Shown: positions 43,653-49,815 of the stretch, in pieces
How the letters are laid out: every line of letters begins with the position of its first letter
Numbering within the stretch: the stretch's first letter is position 1
Assembly (NCBI GenBank): GCA_015066875.1
Contig: SVNM01000006.1
Coordinates: 1-49,815, forward strand
From: Ruminococcus sp.
Lineage (GTDB): Bacteria > Bacillota > Clostridia > Oscillospirales > Ruminococcaceae
Reading direction: 5' to 3'
Length of the DNA: 49,815 nt
Made by a program: the position numbers and the translations under genes
Notes under the pieces: generated by a model
What the model was told of the DNA's origin: nothing
Databases searched by the model: none
Seen by the model: only the letters and a program-made list of their open reading frames with translations

Positions 43653-46313
43653 ATGAAGCTACATTTCAGAAATCATACTAAAGGGCTTTGCTGTGTGCTC
43701 TGTGCATTTACAGCAACTGCCCTGCTTTATCTTATTTATTTCGCAATATTCGGGTTTTATCCCTTGGGTGAGCGCTCTGTTGTCTGGTGTGATATGGAAC
43801 AGCAGTATACTCCTCTGCTTATGGAGCTGAGAGATATTCTTCTCAATAAAGGCTCGGTACTTCTCGGCAGAGGCGGTGGCGGACTGAATTTCTGGGGCGT
43901 TTTCCTGTTTTTTGTCTCCTCGCCCGTAAATCTTCTTGCTCTCTTTGCACAGGAAGAGAAAATGATTGTTTTCGTAAATATAATCACTGTTGTTAAGCTT
44001 TCGCTTGCATCGGCATCTGTGTCGTACTACTTCAGGAAAACCTTTGCTGAGATGCCTGCTCACTTTAATATTATCCTCAGCGTCACATACTCCTTCAGCG
44101 GATACGCTATGATGTATTATCAGAACAATATGTGGCTTGATATGATGATAATTTTCCCGCTTCTTGTGCTCTCATTATTCAGATTATGCAAAACAGGTAA
44201 ATGGCAGACCTATTATCTTGCTCTTTGCATTACAATGTTTCTGAATTTCTACATCAGCTATATGGTGGTGATTTTCGTTGTTATCGCCTTCCCTGTACTG
44301 CTGATGCTCTGCACTGAAAAAAAGCTTCGCAAAGCTGTTTCCTTCAATTTTATCCTCGCTGATGTGCTGGGAGCTCTCACTACCGCTTTTGTGTGGCTTC
44401 CCTCGGCAAAGCAGTTTACATCTTCGGGCAGAGGCGACTCTTCGATTTCATTTTTCCTTTCGGGAAGCTTTTTCAGCGACATCGGCGATAAATCCGCTCA
44501 GCTCTGCTGTACCTCTGTTATAATCGCGTCGTTTGTGATTATGCTGACAGGCAGAAAGCTTTTCTGCAAGGACAAGCCTGCGTTTTTTGCTCTTATGACT
44601 ATTATTCTCACTGTGGGAGCTTTTATAAGTCCCATAAACAAAATATGGCATACGGGTAGCTATCAGGCTTATCCTCTGCGTTTCGGCTATATGATAATGC
44701 TTATGGCTCTTTCGGTGTGTGCAGTACTGCTGAGCGCTGAAAAATCCCCTGAGAAAAATCATAAGAAATACCGCTTGGCTGTATTCGCTGTTGTTGTTTA
44801 CGCGACAGCCGTTATTCCCGCAATAATCAATTACAAAAAGCTCTCATCATACACCGATACATTGTGGGTTGATGACTCTGACGCTGTTGTATTCACTATT
44901 TACGGTCTTCTGGGAGCTTTCGTATACGGACTGCTCATAATCCTGTACAGACGCAGACATATCAGCGGTAGGTTTGCATCTTCCGCAATGAGCATTGTGC
45001 TTGTGCTGGAGACTCTTTTCAGCTTCAGTGTATACTTCGGCAACGTCACAGATATTACTGCACGTTTCAATCGTACTGTTCACCTTTCGGATAAAATCGA
45101 TGACGACTCTTTTTACAGAGTCAAAGCTGTGAAAAAATACTTCCACTCAAATATGCTTGAGGGTATGGGGTATAATTCTATCGGACACTACACCTCGCTT
45201 ACCGACTGCGATTTCCTCTTTGCTTCAAAAAGACTTGGCTACTCTGCCTACTGGCTTGATATCTCTTCAAACGGAGGTACTGTCATTACCGACGCATTTC
45301 TTATGAACAAGTATCTCATAGGCTCTGACGGAGATATGAACTGCTTCAGCGAGAAATACTACAGCGGTGTCAATCCCGGAATTCATCTCAACAACGCTGT
45401 ATGTGAAGGTCCCGTTATCTCCTCTGTAGCTCCCGAAGAGCTTTCTCTCTCCGACGGCACTGAGCGTATGGACGCTACTTTGCTTATGGCTGAAAAGCTT
45501 TTCGGAGTCACAAACCTTGCACAGGAAATTCAGCCCTACGCTACGGAAAATGTAACCGTTACCGAAAAGGACGGCATTACTGAGTTTACTCTCGACGAGG
45601 ACGCTACAGAAGGCTCTGTAAGCTACAGCTTCTTCTTGTCAGGGAACAGTATACTTTATTTTGACATTTTCGGAAATTACTCAACCGACCTTACTGAGTC
45701 ATATTCAAAAGCCGTTGATGTTCTTGTCAACGGAAAAGCAGTAGAAACAGACTATCCCTTCAAGCGTGCAAACGGTATTCTTGAGCTTGGCTGTTTCACA
45801 GACAAGTATGTTTCTGTAAAGCTCAGGATAAAAAAAGACTTCTCGGCAAGCAGTTTCGGTTTGTATTCTCTTGACGCAGACAAAGCTTCCGAGGGTATAA
45901 ACTCTGCCGAAACAGGCAATATTTCCCTTGAAGGAAATAAAATCACTGTCACAGCAGAAAGCAACGGCAATCAGTGGGTATATATCCCCTTTGCCTTCAG
46001 CGAGGGCTTTTCCGCTGAGCTTAACGGCTCTGAAACGGAAATCCACCGCACTCTCGGCTCGTTTATGGCGGTAAAGCTTGATGAGGGCGAAAACAGACTT
46101 GTGCTCACCTATCGTCCCCCATTATTTATTGCGGGAGCTCTCATAAGCTTTGCAGGACTTGCGCTTACCGCCCTGTGCTGTGTTCTTTACCGCAGAAAAA
46201 TCCGCATACCTCATATTATGGAAAAGTACTCTTATCGCGGAGTTATCTTTGCGGGCACAGCTCTCTTTGCAGTTATCTATATCCTCGCCCCTGTTTTGTG
46301 GCTTATTTTATAA
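43653..46313 (+). CDS. YfhO-family polytopic membrane protein
   Basis: An 886-residue protein with about a dozen membrane segments in the first 440 residues, a large outside domain (about 450-840) and C-terminal membrane segments. YfhO features are the start with YPLGERSVVWCDMEQQYTP, YSFSGYAMMYYQNNMWLDM and the LPLRFGYM-like segment. YfhO proteins are GT-C-type membrane glycosyltransferases involved in adding sugars to lipoteichoic acid or glycolipids. It has its own promoter and is followed 10 bases later by the AEC transporter. Confidence 0.85.
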   Translation: MKLHFRNHTKGLCCVLCAFTATALLYLIYFAIFGFYPLGERSVVWCDMEQQYTPLLMELRDILLNKGSVLLGRGGGGLNFWGVFLFFVSSPVNLLALFAQEEKMIVFVNIITVVKLSLASASVSYYFRKTFAEMPAHFNIILSVTYSFSGYAMMYYQNNMWLDMMIIFPLLVLSLFRLCKTGKWQTYYLALCITMFLNFYISYMVVIFVVIAFPVLLMLCTEKKLRKAVSFNFILADVLGALTTAFVWLPSAKQFTSSGRGDSSISFFLSGSFFSDIGDKSAQLCCTSVIIASFVIMLTGRKLFCKDKPAFFALMTIILTVGAFISPINKIWHTGSYQAYPLRFGYMIMLMALSVCAVLLSAEKSPEKNHKKYRLAVFAVVVYATAVIPAIINYKKLSSYTDTLWVDDSDAVVFTIYGLLGAFVYGLLIILYRRRHISGRFASSAMSIVLVLETLFSFSVYFGNVTDITARFNRTVHLSDKIDDDSFYRVKAVKKYFHSNMLEGMGYNSIGHYTSLTDCDFLFASKRLGYSAYWLDISSNGGTVITDAFLMNKYLIGSDGDMNCFSEKYYSGVNPGIHLNNAVCEGPVISSVAPEELSLSDGTERMDATLLMAEKLFGVTNLAQEIQPYATENVTVTEKDGITEFTLDEDATEGSVSYSFFLSGNSILYFDIFGNYSTDLTESYSKAVDVLVNGKAVETDYPFKRANGILELGCFTDKYVSVKLRIKKDFSASSFGLYSLDADKASEGINSAETGNISLEGNKITVTAESNGNQWVYIPFAFSEGFSAELNGSETEIHRTLGSFMAVKLDEGENRLVLTYRPPLFIAGALISFAGLALTALCCVLYRRKIRIPHIMEKYSYRGVIFAGTALFAVIYILAPVLWLIL

Positions 46314-46323
46314 AGGAGTTTTT

Positions 46324-47250
46324 ATGGCTAATACTATTCTCAATCAGACCGTTATTATGCTTATCCTCATTATCGTGGGTATCATCTGCGCTAAAACAGG
46401 AATAATCAGCAAAAACGCCAACAAGGACCTTTCAGCTTTCGTGCTTCAGATTGTTAATCCCGTTGTTATTCTGATGGCTTATCAGATGGAATACAGAAGC
46501 GACCTTGTTAAAAATCTTCTGATGTGCTTTCTGCTTTCGCTTATGGCCTTTATTATTGTAATTCCTCTTGCATATCTGCTTATCCCTGATAAAACGGAGC
46601 GTGATACCTCGGTAGAGCGCTTTTCCGCCATATACTCAAACTGCGGATTTATGGGAATTCCCCTAATAAATGCACTTTTCGGCACTGAGGGTGTTTTTTA
46701 TCTAACAGCATTCATAACCTTCTTCAATCTTTTTGTCTGGACTCACGGAATTATCCTTATTTCAGGCGAAAAGTCTCTGAAACAGGTCATAAAGGTATTC
46801 TACTCGCCTACGGTTATCGCTATTTTTCTGGGAGTCATTATGTTCTTTGCACGCATCAGAATTCCCTCAGTGCCAGCTCAGGCTCTTGAGTTCATTGCTG
46901 ACCTCAACACTCCTATGGCTATGATAGTTTCAGGCGTAACTATGGCTGATACAAACGTAACGGCACTCATAAAAAAGCTGAGAGTATACTACATTGTTTT
47001 GCTCAAGCTTATTGTTCTTCCTCTCGCGCTTGCGGTTGTCCTCACATTCCTGCCTGCCGACGAGAAAGTGCGTATGACCGTTCTTGTTGCAGCTTCGGCT
47101 CCTCCCGCAGCAATGTGTACTCTTCAGTGCATACGATACAATAAAAACTCTGTGTACGCTTCTGAAATATTTACAGCGGGAACTATTCTTTCTATCATAA
47201 CTCTTCCGACTGTTGTAAAGTTAGCAGAATTGCTATTTTCTTTAAGATGA
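46324..47250 (+). CDS. AEC (auxin efflux carrier) family transporter
   Basis: A 308-residue membrane protein with about ten helices in two repeats. Conserved points are NPVVILMAYQ in the first half, SNCGFMGIPLINALFG, and AAMCTLQCIRYN near the end. AEC members export or exchange organic acids or amino acids; the substrate is unknown here. The ATG at 46324 follows AAAGGAG; the upstream frame overlaps the YfhO gene and is not coding. Probably co-transcribed with it. Confidence 0.9.
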   Translation: MANTILNQTVIMLILIIVGIICAKTGIISKNANKDLSAFVLQIVNPVVILMAYQMEYRSDLVKNLLMCFLLSLMAFIIVIPLAYLLIPDKTERDTSVERFSAIYSNCGFMGIPLINALFGTEGVFYLTAFITFFNLFVWTHGIILISGEKSLKQVIKVFYSPTVIAIFLGVIMFFARIRIPSVPAQALEFIADLNTPMAMIVSGVTMADTNVTALIKKLRVYYIVLLKLIVLPLALAVVLTFLPADEKVRMTVLVAASAPPAAMCTLQCIRYNKNSVYASEIFTAGTILSIITLPTVVKLAELLFSLR

Positions 47251-47405
47251 ATTTGTGTAGAATGCCGATTTTAAAAAATATATAATTTAAACCTTTGTTT
47301 TTAATTCAAGTTGTGTTATAATATATGTGATAATTGCAATAATAAAATAATTATTGCTGTTTATTTTTTTAAAGATAAAAAGACAAAAGAATGGAGAAAT
47401 TTAAT

Positions 47406-48626
47406 ATGGAAAAACGTGGTATAAGTAAACTTGACCTCAAAAGAAGAAACAGAATGCAGATTCTCCGCGTTATCAGAGAATCAGGTCCTATTTCCAGAGT
47501 CGATGTTGCAAGCGCTCTTGAAATCACAAGAGCTGCTGTTACTATCATCACTAACGAAATGATTGAAGAGGGCGTTCTCGTGGAAATCGGCGAGGCCCCT
47601 ATAAATACAGAAAAGCTCCAGAAGGGCAGAAGAAAGATTCTTATCACTATCAACGAAAACAGTAAGTTTGCTCTCGGTGCCAATGTTGACGAAAAGGAAG
47701 TAAGCATCGGTCTTACTAACCTTAACTCTCAGGTTCTCGATAAGGACAGTATGCCTATCGAGGAAAGAACTACAAGCAAGGATATCATTACCTTCATTAT
47801 CCAGAAGAGTAAGGAAATGATCGAAAACAGCTGTCTTTCAAAGGATAAGGTTCTCGGTATCGGTATCGGTGTTGTTCCTTCTATGTGGGGTAAGCTTAAA
47901 ATCTTCTATAAGGACGGCGAGCTGGATTTCTCCAACTTCATCGATAAGATTTCAAGCGGTGTTGATATTGATGTTCACTGCGGTAACGCTATCGGACTTC
48001 TTGCTCTTGCAAATAACGATTTCAAGGGAATTAACGGCTATCAGATCAATCAGGCTTTCTTACATAACGGAAATCAGGTCAATCTCGCTATTATCAATAA
48101 GAATGAGCTTTCTTCAGATTACCTTTCTTATACCTCTACTATCGAAAAGTATATCGTTGCTCCCGGCGGAAAGTCCTATGAGGGCTATCCCAACGGCTCG
48201 GTAAAGGCTGAGCTTTCAAGAACTGCTATGCTCAATTCCTTCTATGAAATCTACTCAAAGGAAAAGACTCCTATCCTTTTTGAGCTTACAGAGGGCGATA
48301 AGAACAATATCAATACCGAAAAGGTGTTTATGGCTCTTATGAGAGGCGACGAGGCTGTCAAGAAGGTGGTTGACGATATTATAGCTAAGTACACTGTGCT
48401 TATCAACAACCTCGCTATCAGCCATTTCGCTAAGAGAATCGTTATCCACAACTATAAGCTCAACGAAAAGCAGTTTGATTATGTCAAGAGAGAGATGATC
48501 AGACTTGTAAGCGAGGATATCGCTGACAGAGTTGTTCTCAGTAAGCTTGAGGGACGCAATAACTTCATCGGCGGTTGTGCTCTTATTATTCAGGATAACT
48601 TCTATACAAAGGGCGGTATGCAGTAA
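47406..48626 (+). CDS. ROK-type transcriptional regulator lacking the zinc motif
   Basis: A 406-residue protein. A MarR-like winged helix (about 15-70: ILRVIRESGPISRVDVASALEITRAAVTII) is followed by an actin-like ROK fold with GIGIGVVPS and the C-terminal FIGGCALIIQDNF. The zinc-binding CGCxGCxE motif of sugar-kinase ROK proteins and the catalytic Asp context are absent, so it is probably a sensor without kinase activity. The ATG at 47406 follows GGAG. TATAAT (47317-47322) with a weak TTTGTT at 47294 gives a promoter. The ligand is unknown, probably a sugar. Confidence 0.85.
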   Translation: MEKRGISKLDLKRRNRMQILRVIRESGPISRVDVASALEITRAAVTIITNEMIEEGVLVEIGEAPINTEKLQKGRRKILITINENSKFALGANVDEKEVSIGLTNLNSQVLDKDSMPIEERTTSKDIITFIIQKSKEMIENSCLSKDKVLGIGIGVVPSMWGKLKIFYKDGELDFSNFIDKISSGVDIDVHCGNAIGLLALANNDFKGINGYQINQAFLHNGNQVNLAIINKNELSSDYLSYTSTIEKYIVAPGGKSYEGYPNGSVKAELSRTAMLNSFYEIYSKEKTPILFELTEGDKNNINTEKVFMALMRGDEAVKKVVDDIIAKYTVLINNLAISHFAKRIVIHNYKLNEKQFDYVKREMIRLVSEDIADRVVLSKLEGRNNFIGGCALIIQDNFYTKGGMQ

Positions 48627-48649
48627 GCACTGCCAAAAATATAAAATTT

Positions 48650-48687
48650 ACCCGTTCTGTTTTTGCAGAACGGGTTTGCTTTTTTCT
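48650..48687 (+). terminator. Terminator after the ROK gene
   Basis: ACCCGTTCTG (48650-48659) pairs with CAGAACGGGT (48666-48675), then TTGCTTTTTT. Confidence 0.92.
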
Positions 48688-48692
48688 TCCTG

Positions 48693-48721
48693 TTGACTTT
48701 TTTTATGCGTGGGTATATACT
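48693..48721 (+). promoter_or_regulatory. cysK promoter
   Basis: TTGACT (48693-48698), a 17-base spacer, then TATACT (48716-48721), 36 bases before the ATG. No T-box or other cysteine-sensing leader fits in that space. Confidence 0.75.
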
Positions 48722-48757
48722 ATTGTTGTAGAATTTTTATTTTTTCAGGAGATTTGT

Positions 48758-49684
48758 ATGAATATTTTTACTTCTTCAGCTCAGCTTATCGGAAAAACTC
48801 CCCTTCTTGAGCTTAACCATATCAGACAGGAGCTTTCACTTGATGCAACAATTCTCGCCAAGCTTGAATACCTTAACGTTACAGGCTCTGCAAAAGACCG
48901 AGCTTCCATCGCTATGATCGAGGACGCCGAGAGAAAAGGTATCCTTAAAAAAGGCGGTACTATCATAGAGCCTACTTCAGGAAATACGGGAATAGGTCTT
49001 GCCAGCGTAGCCTCTGCCAAGGGCTACCGCACTATTATCGTTATGCCCGAAACTATGAGCGAGGAGCGTCGCAGACTTATACGTGCCTATGGCGCTGAGC
49101 TTGTCCTCACAAACGGAGCTGAAGGTATGAGCGGTGCTATTAAAAAGGCTGAGGAGCTTTCCCGCGAAATCAAGGGAAGCTTTATACCAGACCAGTTTTC
49201 AAATCCCGCAAATGCCAAAGCTCACTATGAGACAACTGCTCCTGAAATATGGAGCGATACCGACGGAAAAGTGGATATTTTCGTTGCAGGTGTGGGCACA
49301 GGCGGAACTATCACAGGCGTGGGAAAATACCTGAAGGAGAAAAATCCCGGTATAAAAATCGTCGCTGTAGAGCCCGCTTCCTCACCTGTTCTCTCCGGTG
49401 GAAATGCCGGAGCTCATAAAATTCAGGGCATAGGTGCAGGCTTTATCCCCAAGCTTCTTGATACCTCGGTTTACGATGAGGTAATCCCCGTTACCAACGA
49501 GGACGCCTTTGCCACAGCTCGTCTTATTGGCAAGAAAGAGGGTATCCTTGTAGGAATTTCCTCAGGAGCTTCCGCTTACGTTGCTATAAAGCTTGCTCAG
49601 CTTCCCGAAAACAGAGGAAAGAATATTGTTGTTCTGCTTCCCGATTCGGGCGACCGCTATCTCTCTACCGAACTTTTTGCATAA
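48758..49684 (+). CDS. cysK: Cysteine synthase (O-acetylserine sulfhydrylase)
   Basis: PLP enzyme making cysteine from O-acetylserine and sulfide, 308 residues. The PLP lysine is in NVTGSAKDRA, followed by EPTSGNTGIGLA (substrate loop), VGTGGTITGVGKYL (phosphate loop), HKIQGIGAGFIP and VGISSGA. CAGGAG precedes the ATG. The neighbour context gives no extra hint. Normal length. Confidence 0.96.
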   Translation: MNIFTSSAQLIGKTPLLELNHIRQELSLDATILAKLEYLNVTGSAKDRASIAMIEDAERKGILKKGGTIIEPTSGNTGIGLASVASAKGYRTIIVMPETMSEERRRLIRAYGAELVLTNGAEGMSGAIKKAEELSREIKGSFIPDQFSNPANAKAHYETTAPEIWSDTDGKVDIFVAGVGTGGTITGVGKYLKEKNPGIKIVAVEPASSPVLSGGNAGAHKIQGIGAGFIPKLLDTSVYDEVIPVTNEDAFATARLIGKKEGILVGISSGASAYVAIKLAQLPENRGKNIVVLLPDSGDRYLSTELFA

Positions 49685-49815
49685 TCGCTTAGTTACACAA
49701 AAAAGGGTACCGAGTTTAAGAGTAATGACCACACAGAAGTTATTACGTGTAATATTGAGGAAAACCCTTTTGAAAAAGGGTTATTCCTCAAACTCCTTTC
49801 CTAAAACTTTAGTTT
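49685..49815 (+). other. Structured tail after cysK, cut by the window end
   Basis: No reading frame of note. A hairpin at 49757-49789 pairs GAGGA with TCCTC and, inside it, AACCCTTTT with AAAAGGGTT. A weaker stem lies at about 49722-49748 (GTAATGAC with GTTATTAC). It may be a terminator or the start of a repeated intergenic element. Confidence 0.35.

Noticed and set aside
46150..46323. N-terminal extension of the AEC transporter
   Set aside because: This part overlaps the end of the YfhO-like gene; the ATG at 46324 has AAAGGAG upstream and begins the first membrane helix.

Overview
The window looks like chromosome from a spore-forming, anaerobic gut or rumen clostridium close to Ruminococcus (Oscillospiraceae). 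The evidence is a secreted dockerin protein with a long poly-threonine linker, a cotJABC spore-coat operon, a SCIFF peptide with its radical SAM maturase, consensus TTGAAA-N17-TATAAT promoters and a codon bias typical of that group. No rRNA, tRNA or CRISPR array was seen.

Region 1 (1-10404) is mobile DNA at the 3' end of guaA. A compact integrative mobilizable element of about 8.9 kb runs from an att-like core at 1494-1506 to the matching core at the guaA stop codon (10392-10404). It carries a divergent XRE repressor; a coupled operon of xis, int, mobC-like and RepA-like ATPase genes; a striking symmetric 3+3 GTGAC array; a 2H-phosphoesterase cargo gene; a TnpV-like gene; a likely oriT; a MobV/Pre relaxase with a frameshifted tail; an XRE regulator; and a GNAT acetyltransferase behind a leader-peptide attenuator. 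No type IV secretion genes are visible, so it would need a helper. The first 1.5 kb (a second XRE of the same family plus a GIY-YIG/DUF4357 protein) is probably the end of another element in tandem.

Region 2 (10393-15817, minus strand) holds a glutaminase-less guaA, tcdA, a rodA/ftsW-type gene, comM (yifB) and a membrane protein. Region 3 (15918-23830, plus strand) holds a membrane-anchored GH25 lysozyme; an operon with a structured leader, a small membrane protein, a D-2-hydroxyacid dehydrogenase, proB, proA and a very acidic single-pass membrane protein; and a lipoprotein.

Region 4 (23835-29173, minus strand) is the SCIFF locus. The 45-residue precursor gene scfA (26903-27040) is separated from its maturase scfB by a gene for a zinc-ribbon/TIR/transmembrane protein, which is the most unusual arrangement in the window. 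An ABC-F ATPase gene lies upstream. Region 5 (29193-34467, plus strand) has three tandem paralogous membrane proteins, purA, a membrane protein with repeated APVLDD motifs, and cotJA-cotJB-cotJC.

Region 6 (34529-43546, minus strand) has the dockerin protein and the complete F-type ATP synthase operon atpI-B-E-F-H-A-G-D-C. Its c subunit has a two-carboxylate, probably Na+-type, site, and its epsilon subunit lacks the C-terminal inhibitory helices. Region 7 (43591-49815, plus strand) has a YfhO-like membrane protein, an AEC transporter, a ROK-type regulator, cysK and a short structured tail.
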